This document shows, piece after piece, positions 1 through 12,534 of a stretch of DNA of 64,000 nucleotides (its first letter is position 1; each line of letters opens with the position of its first letter). Location of the stretch: the NCBI RefSeq assembly GCF_964340395.1, contig NC_135549.1, forward strand, positions 24,757,342 through 24,821,341. The letters are read 5' to 3'. The position numbers and the translations under genes were made by a program. Below the pieces are notes generated by a model, which saw nothing but the letters and a program-made list of their open reading frames with translations, was not told where the DNA came from and did not search any database. This stretch comes from Glandiceps talaboti. Lineage: Eukaryota; Hemichordata; Enteropneusta; Spengelidae.

Positions 1-1170
1 TAGGTCTTTCGTATGATTCACATAGAGGTGGGGGCACGTCGCTTTGTTGCCTCTGAGTTCTTCCTAATTTATCAGTGACAAGCAATTCCAGATTCTCATA
101 TAATTCACCAACATAATCTGAAATATGAATGTAACATAATATAGTAACATACCCAGAGTAACACTAGACCCTGCAACCAGTCTACATAATTGTCATGGCA
201 TGAAAGATATCCAATACATTGCTCACATTTGAAATTGACATCAAAGGTAAATAACTATTAATTTGACAAGATTGTAGGTAGGCATCAAGTCACTCACTGA
301 ACAGTAATTATTATATATCAAGCAACATGGTATTGAGTTGTTATTTGCAACCTGAACGCCACTAATTAAGATATTGCTACCTATTGTAGGTTACACAGGA
401 ATCCTTGTAAATCCCAGTGCTAAGAAGAGTTTAGCTGTGTACCAGTTGTAGGCACAGTGCAGGGTATATTTTTCCATGGCCCTGGTACATGGTTGTGTAA
501 AATATATATACAGGGATATTGTGCGCGTAGCTCGTACAGTCCCTGTGGCTCCACTGAGCTGGTATAGTCATGGACACAACCCTGTCCTATGTAATATGAC
601 AGGAAATATTTACCATATGAGAAAGCAATATTTATCCTCCGCAGAGTGTATCCACCCTTCTTGAATTTGGGGATCTTGTCGTGTAAGATGGCAATTCAAA
701 CATCGAACAATCAGAAGTATTGCATAACCAAGTTTCTGAGAGTGCAAATATCGGAAATTTATGATTGAAAACATTTAAAAGAGAGAGGAACTCATCGAAA
801 TTATTGTTAACTGACCTAATATTGAGATGAAAAGCTGATAATGAAGTGAAATCGACCTCCCTAAAATTACCTTGATTGAAATCATCGACAGTAAATGACG
901 CACAGTTCGATTTGACAGTGTCTTCTTGTAAAACAGAATATCTTCTCTACTTGTCTGAATATATTGTACACTGTGTCTTAGCAGTAGGACACGCGCTGTA
1001 CTCGTATAATTGATAGTAGTACATCTCTATGGGTGAATGGTACATATATGTACCCAGTGCAGTCCCCGTTATGTCATCGGGATAGACAGTACAAGTAGCC
1101 AATGAGAAGATCGATGATGTCATCTTTTCAGTGAATCGGTCAGAGGTTACGCGCGTTTGTTCTTATATCA
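1..1170. other. No gene recognised
   Basis: I see no protein-like reading frame, RNA gene or repeat structure in this stretch. The sequence is AT-rich and intergenic in character, and the short open frame near 476-664 has no recognisable motif. Confidence 0.5.
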
Positions 1171-1479
1171 TTACTCCAGACCTAACTCCATGTCCCATGA
1201 CCGCGTACCGGTCGAGCACTTCACTTTATGTAATCCACGTGAGGCACGACAACATTGAGAGGTGGTTATGCCCTTGATTTTGTTGATGGTAACAACTACC
1301 CTCCTCAATATTGCATAATATTTCCTCCTCTGCTCAAACACTGAGAAGTATACAGTGTTACTGTACTTTGTTTTCCAGGAAACAATGCCAGGCTTGCCCT
1401 CTCTTTCTGCAACCTTGTTTACTTCGATACATCCATCTCGCCTACTTTTCTTTATTTTGGATGCCATACCCGATAACAC
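1171..1479 (-). CDS. Unidentified open frame downstream of zinc-finger exons
   Basis: This 102-codon open frame is basic near its start (KIKKSRR) and has no domain I recognise. It lies just downstream, on the same strand, of the zinc-finger frames at 1534-2081 and could be the 3' part of that gene. I cannot place splice sites that join them. It could equally be chance open sequence. Confidence 0.2.
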   Translation of the reverse strand: MLSGMASKIKKSRRDGCIEVNKVAEREGKPGIVSWKTKYSNTVYFSVFEQRRKYYAILRRVVVTINKIKGITTSQCCRASRGLHKVKCSTGTRSWDMELGLE

Positions 1480-1533
1480 CTTTGCTTGGCTTTTTTGTCA
1501 GCAAAGGACACCCTTTGTAAATGTCGGCAGAAA

Positions 1534-1830
1534 TTATGACGCGTCACCACTTCTTGCTGCCACACCTTTGACAGAATTACAATGCACATATTCAAACCAG
1601 ACTTTTTGTGCTACTGATGCCGTCTTCATCTGAACGTGTAATGGCTGGCCATGACCTTTAGGTACCTTTTCATTCATATATATCCCATTTGTAGAGTCGA
1701 CCAAGATTCCATTGTGGTAAGATTGTTCCATTACTGTTGTCTCTGGTATGTTCTTGTGTTTTAATTTAGAATGTCTCTTCAGGTTTCTCCTCAACATTTC
1801 TTGTTGACACTGCCCATACCTTACACACAC
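1534..1830 (-). CDS. Putative zinc-finger gene, 3' coding segment
   Basis: The frame opens with a half zinc-finger-like stretch (LRRNLKRHSKLKH). It continues into a segment containing NGIYMNEKV and a later PLHVQMKT, which reads as real protein rather than random sequence. It sits 33 bp beyond the frame at 1863-2081 on the same strand, so the two are probably neighbouring exons or one gene with a frame change. I recall similar Cys/His-finger proteins of unknown function in marine invertebrate genomes, but cannot name a family. The biochemical role is unknown; nucleic-acid binding through zinc fingers is an inference. Confidence 0.35.
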   Translation of the reverse strand: MCVRYGQCQQEMLRRNLKRHSKLKHKNIPETTVMEQSYHNGILVDSTNGIYMNEKVPKGHGQPLHVQMKTASVAQKVWFEYVHCNSVKGVAARSGDAS

Positions 1831-1862
1831 CTTTCGCTGGGCAGTTGATTTTTTGGGAGATG

Positions 1863-2081
1863 TTATAGATTGCTTTTTAGGAAGATGGTTCCCCCTTCAC
1901 ACTGCCGTCCTTGTTTTCCATCGTACTTTTCGTCTTTACACGAACTAATATTCTTTCCTGAGGTTTCCAGTTGACACTTACCAAGGTGTGTGATAAAGTT
2001 ATGTTTCCGTATTATTATAATTGTACAAAATGGACAGAGATAATGTGGATGTTGTGGCTCGTAGTTTTCTGGTTTGCACAT
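1863..2081 (-). CDS. Putative C2H2-like zinc-finger exon
   Basis: The segment contains YLCPFC followed by HNFITHLGKC. This gives a C-x2-C...H-x4-C style zinc-binding arrangement close to a C2H2/C2HC finger. A possible splice donor (GTAAGTG) overlaps the end of this finger, so the true exon may stop there rather than at the stop codon. Cys-rich exons lie upstream on the same strand (2812-3162) and further finger sequence lies downstream (1534-1830), which suggests one multi-exon gene. Function is unknown; DNA or RNA binding is only implied by the fingers. Confidence 0.4.
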   Translation of the reverse strand: MCKPENYEPQHPHYLCPFCTIIIIRKHNFITHLGKCQLETSGKNISSCKDEKYDGKQGRQCEGGTIFLKSNL

Positions 2082-2132
2082 CTCTTATGTATTATTATTA
2101 TATTAAATATTACATATACATAAACTTAGTAC

Positions 2133-2250
2133 CTCTGCGTTGAATACTATTGTTATCTCTCGGCTCCTATCCATCAATCTCCACTGGACTTTTTCCATCA
2201 CTTTCAATTGCTTCTGTTTGCAATTCTTCATCTTCGCCCGCCAACGTGTT
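2133..2250 (-). CDS. Candidate acidic exon, copy 2 of a tandem exon pair
   Basis: On the minus strand a GTACAG acceptor precedes 118 nt that end at a GAG|GTACTAAG donor. The sequence is about 80 percent similar by eye to the stretch at 2415-2547. One frame reads an acidic segment ending DGKSPVEIDG before an in-frame TAG, and both candidate exons leave the same remainder modulo 3. I interpret this as a tandemly duplicated exon of the Cys-rich gene at 1534-3162, with the stop making this copy probably non-functional. No domain is recognisable. Confidence 0.35.
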
Positions 2251-2414
2251 CTGTACATTTAACATTTTTTGTTCAATAAATAACACTCAAGAGTGGTAGT
2301 GCACTTTTTTTATCCGACAATATCCAAGACCTGCAGAAGACTTCAATTAAAAGAGCAGAGGTAAATATTTTCAAACTATATCAAATTTCTACATGACAAA
2401 ATAAAACTAAGTAC

Positions 2415-2547
2415 CTTTGTGTTGAATACTATTGTCATCTCTCGGCGCCTCTCCTTCAATCTCAGCTGGACTTTTTCCATTCACCGCCGTTTGCACCTGT
2501 TTGCATTTCTTCCCCTCCACCCGCTATTTCATCAGGCTGAACATGTT
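2415..2547 (-). CDS. Candidate acidic exon, copy 1 of a tandem exon pair
   Basis: The candidate exon is 133 nt, bounded on the minus strand by CATACAG and by AAAG|GTACTTAG. One frame contains NGKSPAEIEGEAPRDDNS, matching the copy at 2133-2250 without its stop. The frame at the 5' end is less clear, so a small indel may separate the first and second halves. It lies between Cys-rich exons (upstream) and zinc-finger sequence (downstream) of the same putative gene. Confidence 0.35.
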
Positions 2548-2811
2548 CTGTATGTTAAACAGTTTCATGTATTTTCATAAGCTGTCAGTGAATATATAGC
2601 CCCAACTGTTTTTCTTTATAGTGTCTCTGACAGTGCAAAACAAGCTGAAGATTTCAAGATTTCACTGTACTTTCAGTTTGTCATGACATTTCTTTTTCCT
2701 TTGGCTAACCTTTATACCCGTAAATAGATAATTGATAAAATGTGATCACAGTTTCCTTTTTCCTAAAACCATTTTTTTTTCATATATTACACATTTACGA
2801 AATGCACATAC

Positions 2812-3162
2812 CACACATTGTCTTTGGCCTGTTAAATTCTGGCACTTAGGGTGATATTTTCTGCCACACAAAATACATGATGTCTGCAATTACAAAGAAG
2901 TCATTATTAGACCAACATTGAACAATTTTACCAAAATGAATGATAAATCACATACATAACAAACATGTTAGTTTGTGCGAGAGAAAACATGTACAAATAC
3001 GTGATAAAAGTAATGAAATGTACATTTAAAAGAATATCAGGCATAAACCCTACAAAGGTACAATACAATACAATAAAATAAAATACATTGTTGAATACTG
3101 TGATTTTTTTACATACCTGCGGTGCACCTCTGCCACATGTGTGGCATCTTCCCTTCCAACAT
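2812..3162 (-). CDS. Two Cys-rich zinc-binding exons of the same gene
   Basis: Exon 3117-3162 (46 nt) has a TTACAG acceptor and a CAG|GTATGT donor and encodes CWKGRCHTCGRGAPQ. Exon 2812-2883 (72 nt) has a TTGCAG acceptor and a GTG|GTATGT donor and encodes a segment with SCILCGRKYHPKC. The phases agree, giving C-x4-C-x2-C followed by C-x2-C-x4-H-x2-C, a PHD- or ZZ-like zinc-binding pattern. Two independent good splice pairs in phase are the main evidence that this is a genuine spliced gene. Upstream exons are not found in the window part I examined. Role unknown. Confidence 0.45.
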
Positions 3163-3420
3163 CTGTAAGTCAATCCATAATGCAAATTTGTGAATTTGTC
3201 TTGATGAAAAATTCTGACGATGTAGAGTGAAATGAACACAGCAATAATGCTTTCATGGTGTTTAATACATCCTGTACAATAACATTAACGTTATATCTGC
3301 ATTACTGCAAACACTGTCAATAGTTTGATAAGTTGGTTGCAATCTGTTTATCCCTACAGTGGGTACATATCATTGTTTTAAATATAAATAGCTGTCAATG
3401 TTGTCGAAGTGTCGTCATTG

Positions 3421-4110
3421 GTTGAAGACATACAGGTGCCTGACAAAATTGCGACTTCCACCGAGGACCTGATGAATAAGTTTCTTGACAATACGCCATA
3501 CACTCATACAGAAATTGACTTTATCGGAGGCAGTCGGACAAAGTGAAAATCTAACCTGGATTGTTATGACGAAGAATGTTTGTTATAAAGGCATCAACAT
3601 TTAACGGTGTCATTAGTAGAGCTACTACTCTGATGAAGAATCATTAAGCTGTTGACCAGATTATTGGAAATACATCTACTCCTGAGGATTTGCCGACTTT
3701 GCAGTGGGGTAGGAAAAGGGAGAGAAAGCAAGAGAAATGTTTGAACTTGTAGAACGAAAAAAACATAATCATCTAAATGTCAATATGCCAGGCTTCAGAC
3801 TTCATAAATGCAGGCCTTTCTTGTGTTGCTGTGCCGATGCTGTTGTAACATGCATGTGTAAGACAAAATATCGTAAAAAGCTTTTGGAAATACAATATGT
3901 CCTTATTGTGGTAGATTAAGATCACCAAAGTATGTAGCGAAAGATAACGGTTGTGTCGAAGAGAATGGAACTTGGTCCCTAACAGAGAAATCCGAGTACT
4001 ATTCCAAGATACATGGCCAACTTGGAATTTAGGGACTTCATGAATGTGACCTTGTGAATTACACTAAGCATGGAATACAAATAATTACTGCCATTCAATG
4101 AACAGTACTA
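3421..4110 (+). pseudogene. YqaJ-type nuclease domain, degraded
   Basis: Three fragments in different frames follow the order of a YqaJ/lambda-exonuclease-like domain. They are: a segment ending DLPTLQWG near 3690; MFELVERKKHNHLN with PFLCCCADAVV and LLEIQ between about 3737 and 3895 (the usual catalytic Asp and Glu-x-Lys region, here E-I-Q); and EYYSKIHGQLGI followed by CDLVNYT at about 3994-4070. Frame changes and several stops (for example after QLGI) show decay. YqaJ nucleases accompany transposases in some DNA transposons; a decayed transposase lies convergently at 4560-5223. I therefore read the pair as one dead element, from family knowledge and position. Confidence 0.6.
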
Positions 4111-4539
4111 CACAAACATGGTACAGAAGCTTGACTATTTCTATAGGTAGTTTGTACTTCCCAAACTATTTGCAATGTAAACTTGAAACTTGTAGTTCAT
4201 ACCAGTTATTAATAAATTGTACATTGTGTTAGCAAGAAGCAAGCATAAAACTATACTTCTAATAATAAACGTGTACATTTTCAACAAGTAAATATGTAAC
4301 TGACAATGTAGTGTTCATAACAGTCATAAAGTAAATGATCTATGAATAATAAATATATTTTGTAAATGACATTGGCAAGAATCCGGCAAAAATGTAAATA
4401 ATTCTTGTGAACAAATGGTGTGGAGTTTGTTTCTTATTAATGTTGTACATCATTGTAAATGTTTACTTCACAAGTGCATTGTCGATATTGCAAAGTCAAG
4501 CACAAAGCTGGACAGTCTGGTTTATCGTGTCCTTACATT

Positions 4540-5223
4540 TGAGTGGAAACATTTCGTGTAGAATCTTAAAATTCTTCAGGCGACCAATAGCTCGCTGGAC
4601 ATGAATTCTCGCATTTGCAAGTCTTCTTGTTTTTGTGACAGCAGCACTACTCAACTGCTTTCCATGGGGGAATGTTCGGTGTAGCTCCTCGGAGGGCCAG
4701 CAAATCCCGAATGAGAAAACCTCGTGATCAGTCGTGACGTCATCACCTTGTCGTATTTTATCTAAAAATCCACTTTTTCTGTGTGATACAGATACAGACC
4801 AGAAATCGGTAAAAAAAAAATGCCCCGGTTGGTGATATAGCTAGTAGTGTTGTCAAAGTGTTGTGGTGCTTGTAAGATGACCAAGTGGTCCGCTGTGATG
4901 ATGCTATAGACGAGTTTCGGATGAAGAATTCAGTGCAGTCTATGACAGCTGTTGTGGTTTTAAAGTGACGGAAGGTGTTTGTGAGAGAGGCACTATTTGG
5001 CCCCGAGGGGCAATTTTTTTAAGAATGCAAGTTCTTTACTCAAAAATTCTATCCATGTGATGCAGTACCTGCTAACCGTTGTAGCAGATGTTCCATAGCA
5101 GTCTGCCAAATGTTTAATATCCATTCCTCTCCTCAACCTGACAAGTACTAACACGAAATGTAGAAAGCATACGGGCCTTTCTATCATGAGTGGTCTTGTT
5201 AGTGTAATTGAAATAAACAACAC
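4540..5223 (-). pseudogene. DDE_Tnp_4 (PIF/ISL2EU-like) transposase, degraded
   Basis: The open part (4993-5223) carries LADCYGTSATTVSRYCITW, the helix-turn-helix that precedes Harbinger/ISL2EU-type DDE transposases, and continues to LAFLKKLP. Past the stop, the downstream minus-strand sequence still shows C-terminal landmarks in shifted frames, notably ARIHVQRAIGRLKNF at about 4565-4610, the usual end of this domain. The catalytic region between is broken by stops and frame changes. It converges on the YqaJ-like gene at 3421-4110, the arrangement expected for an ISL2EU-type element. I did not find terminal inverted repeats. Confidence 0.6.
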
Positions 5224-7327
<2,104 letters not shown>

Positions 7328-7971
7328 AATTTATCGCATTTGTAATTTGTACATCTTACAGACTACGTGTTATGTTAATTCGCACTATTATAAATAAATG
7401 CTCACCTATTCAAGCAATACAGGCGAAGTTTACAACAGTTATCATAAATGATAATTCTTGATGCTCTATCGAACCTTTGTTTGATAATCCTGAAATGTAA
7501 TGCTGGGGACTCGAGTTGCTGTATGACTTCAAATCCTAGACAGATTGTATGCTGACAGTGGATTGTAAACATCCCTGCGGAGACAGATTGGGGTGGCTTT
7601 TGGAAAATTCATTGCCAGTGTCTGGACCTCTGCAAGCAAGCACGTTGTTCACCTCTGTTGTCATATGCATAATTACAATATATTAAACAAACATAGCTTG
7701 GTCATGGATAGTATTACAAATTAACATCACATGTGCAACTATAAATAGTTTAAATGAAGGCATTCGCGATAAGTGAGCTTAATATAAATAAGTGAGCAAC
7801 AATCAGCACCCCAATGAGTCATGATGTCAACTTCTTACTATACAATATAAATTAGTCCTTCCAGTAACATTTACAGTGTCATATTATTGGCATTTCAAAC
7901 TTTTTAGAGTGAATACATCGTTGGTTGTCTGGCTGAAAAAAAAACCCAGCCCGATTACAGCTAATGCAAGT

Positions 7972-8330
7972 TTAAAATATGGTGGAGGCCAATACAAATC
8001 CAATGAGTACTTGGTAAAGACAACAAAAGTAGTTTATATCAACACTAAAAAGGTTGTGCAACTGCAGCGTATTTGGGAAAAAGCTCAAGGACATCAGTGG
8101 ATCTCTGGTTTGGTTGAAGGTATTTTGGTAGTCAGTACATGGTTCAGGTAACTTGCAGCGCTCGAGTATTTCTGGAAGGAGATATCGAACATCACGAGGC
8201 AAAACATCATCACTAGACACAGCTTCATTGAAATTAGTAAGAATCGGTGCTTCTTGTTTGAGTAATTGTATTTGTTCCCGATGTTGGTGGTGGAATACAT
8301 TCAATCCTTTCATTTGATCAGTTTGAATGC
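7972..8330 (-). CDS. Unidentified protein-like open frame
   Basis: The frame contains HREQIQLLKQEAP, then a segment with LPRDVRYLLPEILERC and RDPLMSLSFFPNTLQLH. The composition looks protein-like (charged, few repeats). A CLTC pair just upstream of the first Met could belong to it. I do not recognise a family. It may be an exon or a transposon remnant; no convincing splice sites or neighbours support either. The stretches on both sides (7323-7971 and 8331-8785) show nothing. Confidence 0.25.
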
Positions 8331-8785
8331 AGGTCAGGCACTTTTAAATCTGCCATCCTTAGCTAGATCTCGGTGAAAGAAGGTAATTGAATGACTAAAA
8401 TCGGACAAGAACTGTTGAAGATACAGATTTTTAAAATATTAAATGTTCCGATTTTTTTCTGTCACCATTTTGAGTTTTGAAAAATTGAGTTTCCTTCATT
8501 TTTAAACCATAATTTCAACAAGAAAATGACATCTTAAGAGCATTTTATTTTTTTTACATACAGAAAAAGTATTTGTAAACTTATGCAAAGTGGCATTATT
8601 GTAAGTATATATCATATATGTGAATAAACCACCACGGATAGTCACAACTTTGTCTAACCAGATTTAAACTGTAAGCCTTCCGTAAGGGGAGAGAATATTT
8701 ATTCATTATGTGAACTAAATGATTTCATGGCAGCGCATTGGCCGGAAAAACACAGGGGGAAAAAGATCGAAGTGGGGGCATTTCA

Positions 8786-9400
8786 GTACGGCGGCCCACA
8801 GGTGACAGACGAAAACTAAATTTGTGCTATAAATAATTGATTTTTGAGGGCAAAATATTTAATAAAAGGATAACACTTTTATTTCATACGACAAAACATT
8901 AATTTCTTGGGTCAATATAGAAATATCAAAGCAAAAAACTACAATTTCTGTGACAAATAAATTCTTTTTACGGAGCAGAAAATTAATTTGCGAAACGAAA
9001 ACTTTTATTCGTGTGGCCCAACCTTTATTTTCGAGTGATAACATTTAAGTTGCGGGATAAAATGTAAATGTCAAGCCGGAATATGAATTTAAGTCCCTTA
9101 CAATCTTATACTCTGACTGCAGAAACAACATTTGTCACCATACAACCTCCTTTTCTTATCGACGAGATTTACTTAACACAGGATGCAACATTAATGTTTG
9201 GGGACGAAACATTAATACGCGAGGACAAAACTTTCTTTTTGCTTGACGGAAGTTGGACTGCATGACGGAAATTGATTATATATCCCACAATCCTCGGCAC
9301 ACTCTTGGCGGCTATTTCAACTTCGCGACCAGCACTATATCTGATCATGTCAAGTGGTAAACACATCAATTGTTTCCAGTGTGTAATTTTTTCTCTCTGC
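8786..9400. repeat. Left arm of a large inverted repeat
   Basis: This ~610-bp arm is repeated in inverse orientation at about 11928-12534 with only a few mismatches seen by eye (for example T/A near 9158). Encoded open frames are identical in both arms. Both arms run inward into CTGT/CAGA microsatellite. Much of the arm is built of a degenerate ~21-bp period. The loop is about 2.5 kb and contains a LINE fragment. It may be a foldback element, a segmental inverted duplication, or an assembly palindrome. Confidence 0.85.
8845..9095. repeat. Degenerate ~21-bp tandem period inside the arm
   Basis: About twelve units follow a loose pattern of a G/C-containing start (gggac or acgac), then AAAAC, then TTAATTT. 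They recur about every 20-21 bases from 8845 to 9095, with further units at about 9160-9280. On the minus strand this translates into a 7-residue rhythm such as EINVLSY, EIKVLSF and DISILTQ. The same array exists in the other arm (about 12230-12480). Confidence 0.6.
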
Positions 9401-9409
9401 CTGCCTGCC

Positions 9410-9440
<31 letters not shown>

Positions 9441-9465
9441 TCAATTCAATTCAATTCAATTCAAT
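9401..9465. repeat. (CTGT)n and (TTCAA)n simple repeats
   Basis: A CTGC/CTGT tract runs to about 9440 and is followed by four to five TTCAA units. The latter is the 3' tail of the minus-strand LINE fragment. Confidence 0.85.
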
Positions 9466-10336
9466 AAATTTATTATCCGGAAATTTGTCTTTCGGCTCAA
9501 AACACAATTTACAAACAATTTACACAAGTACAATATATACATATACATACAGTGAGTTTAAAAGGACTTTACAGTGAGTTTAAAATAGACACAGCTGTTG
9601 GAACGAACGATTTTTTTAAAAGGTTTTTCCTTGCAAGAGGCATTCTGTGACGGCGACCAGATGGGAGCTTTAATAGTGAAAGAATTATGCAAGGGGTGCA
9701 TATAATCGTTGACTACTTTCTGGGCTTTCCTGTTAACCGCCGTATGATAATGACATGCCAGTGTTGTTTGACGACAGCCAATGATCTTCTCTGCTGTATT
9801 TACTCTTGTTTTTAACCGTGAGATTACCATACCAAAAGATTATATTGAAAGTCAAAACATTTTCAATAATAGATCTATACACTAATTGCAGCACGCTCTG
9901 ACTGACATCGAATTACTTTAATTTCCTAAGGAGATATAGTCTCTGTTGAGCTTTTTTCGCAATATAGTCTGTGTTTTCGGCAAAGGAGAGCTTGCCATCG
10001 AAAATTGACCCAAGGTATTTGAAACTAGTAACAACTTCAACAGAGTCTCCATTCATTGATACAGGTGTAAATTGGTCAGTTACTTTATGTGCTACAACTA
10101 ATTATTTTGTTTTTGAAACATTCATTTCTAAAAAGCTGTCTTTACACCAATTCTTTAAAATATTCAGCTAAAGAGCTTCATCGAGTAACAGACCAACAAG
10201 TGCCATGTCATCGGCAAATTTAAACAGACAACTTATTGCAGAATTACATCTCATGTGATCAGTATAAATTGAAAATAATGTTGGTGACAACACGCAACCT
10301 TGGGAAGCACCAGCATTCAGTACAATTTGATCTAAT
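9441..10336 (-). mobile_element. Non-LTR retrotransposon (LINE) 3' fragment
   Basis: On the minus strand the translated sequence shows reverse transcriptase landmarks in order. They are SQGCVLSPTLFSIYT near 10290-10312, KFADDMALVG near 10200-10222 (the YADD-type catalytic box as FADD), then FKYLGSIFDGKLSFAEN. The C-terminal AEKIIGCRQTTL and HPLHNSF region follows at 9650-9800. A few stops interrupt the frame. The element ends in a TTGAA-type microsatellite tail at 9441-9465, next to the CTGT tract, and is 5' truncated near 10336. I place it in the CR1/L2-like group by the look of the RT and tail. It sits in the loop of the large inverted repeat. Confidence 0.75.
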
Positions 10337-11608
10337 CACCAACTTTAATCACACGCAAAACATGTACTATATCAAAAGGCCATGATGTATTGTGATGTAT
10401 GCTCCCAATATAAGAAATTGATGTCAAAAATGAGATTTTCACTTTCCATGGGGATAATGGACTCCAACTTTTGAAAAGACAATTAATATAAGCACCAGTC
10501 CTTAAAAAGTTAAAATTGTGTTACAATACTACACATCAATGACGCTATTGTATATTTTCTCAGTTTAGTCGCCTGGTGGCGCTGTTCACGCTGCAAACTA
10601 TAGCATCTTTTCTTGATTCTATTTATTGCTAAAATGAATACTTTGAAACCGACATTTTTCGATGTTTAGCCAAGTAAGCTAATATTCTTCAATATATCAT
10701 GAATTACTTCAGAGATGCCTCCTACATGCAATGAAATCAAAAGATTCCGTAAACAAAATCCCTTGGAAAAAAGGAAGTTAGTTTCATCAAGATCTATATA
10801 TAATTGAGATTCACCCATTGTTTTTATGTATTCATATCGTTTCTACTTTGCCCACGTTAACACACAACCAAAACTTTAAAAGGTACTTATAGGACGAAAT
10901 GTCATTTACAATGTACTGATAACTGGTTTTATTTATGGACATTGAAAAAACACTTTTTAATTGCTATGGATTCACGCGGCATTTTGACTTCTAAAACAAA
11001 ACGGGGGTGATTATTATGTTTGCGCGATTGTCATGTTGCAGGAACCCGTGCCATCAGATTTATTATACCCACATGTATGTCCCTCATCTCAAATGCCAAA
11101 TGTTTACAAGATCTTTGTGGAACTTTAAAGCGTCCTCTTAATCATTGGGTTGGGTAGTGTCACGGGTATTCATCACATAAGGCTACGGTTAGAATGTACG
11201 GCAGGGAGGAGGGGGGGGGGGAGAAAGAAAATATTTTGGTCAAAAGAATTTCGTAGCCCCCCCCCCCCATAATTTTCGTAACCCGCGACACATTTTAATA
11301 TGTGTAATTATAACCCACCCCCACTTCCGTACAACTATATGGTACACTGCATTATAATAAAAGTGACAATCGACTTCAGCGTCCATACATTACAATATAA
11401 GATTTAAAATTTCATTACCCAAATAGATGCAACAAAATGTCTTACATTGGGCTGTAACCTACACTTTGAAATACTTGGCCAACAGGTTTTTTTCTTTCAA
11501 TTTTGATTTGGGTAGAAACAGCATCACCCATGATAGCTTGTGGGGAGGGTATTGGAGGTGTTCCTCTCCCACAGTGTGCTTTAAATTTTTATGATAACGG
11601 ATGATAAA

Positions 11609-11610
<2 letters not shown>
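10337..11610. other. No gene; G and C tracts
   Basis: Nothing protein-like is visible. A run of about ten G at 11211-11221 and a run of about twelve C near 11258-11269 are opposite-strand homopolymers that could pair, but this may be chance. Confidence 0.5.
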
Positions 11611-11667
<57 letters not shown>

Positions 11668-11927
11668 AGGGAGGGAGAGAGAGAGAGAGAGAGAGCCAGT
11701 CAGCCATACATACATACATACATACATACATACATAAACACATACAGCCAGTCAGAAGAGACAGACAGACAGACAGACAGAGATAGAGACAGGCAGACAG
11801 ACAGACAGACATACAGAGGGGGAGACATACATACATACACACACATACAGCCAGACATACAGACAGAAGAGACAGACAGACATACAGACAGACAGGCAGA
11901 GATAGAGACAGGCAGACAGACAGACAG
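11611..11927. repeat. Compound microsatellite (GA)n, (CATA)n, (CAGA)n
   Basis: A GA tract (11611-11695) with an internal G-rich stretch is followed by CATA units (11705-11740) and long CAGA/CATA arrays up to about 11927. Cys/Val/Ser-rich open frames on the minus strand come from the repeat. Confidence 0.9.
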
Positions 11928-12534
11928 AAAAAATTATACACTGGAAACAATTGATGTGTTTACCACTTGACATGATCAGATATAGTGCTGGTCGCGAAGT
12001 TGAAATAGCCGCCAAGAGTGTGCCGAGGATTGTGGGGTATATAATCAATTTCCGTCATGCAGTCCAACTTCCGTCAAGCAAAAAGAAAGTTTTGTCCTCG
12101 CGTATTAATGTTTCGTCCCCAAACATTAATGTTGCATCCTGTGTTAAGTAAATCTCGTCGATTAGAAAAGGAGGTTGTATGGTGACAAATGTTGTTTCTG
12201 CAGTCAGAGTATAAGATTGTAAGGGACTTAAATTCATATTCCGGCTTGACATTTACATTTTATCCCGCAACTTAAATGTTATCACTCGAAAATAAAGGTT
12301 GGGCCACACGAATAAAAGTTTTCGTTTCGCAAATTAATTTTCTGCTCCGTAAAAAGAATTTATTTGTCACAGAAATTGTAGTTTTTTGCTTTGATATTTC
12401 TATATTGACCCAAGAAATTAATGTTTTGTCGTATGAAATAAAAGTGTTATCCTTTTATTAAATATTTTGCCCTCAAAAATCAATTATTTATAGCACAAAT
12501 TTAGTTTTCGTCTGTCACCTGTGGGCCACCGTAT
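11928..12534. repeat. Right arm of the large inverted repeat
   Basis: Reverse complement of 8786-9400, about 99 percent identical by eye. The outer boundary is marked by GTGGGCCACCGTA against TACGGCGGCCCAC at 8787-8799. Confidence 0.85.

Noticed and set aside
4993-5223. Host HARBI1-like gene
   Set aside because: Stops and frame changes right after the HTH, and the missing catalytic region, show a dead transposase rather than a domesticated gene.
11209-11270. G-quadruplex or i-motif regulatory element
   Set aside because: Single G and C homopolymers without spaced GGG runs, in empty sequence. Polymer tracts are common throughout the window.
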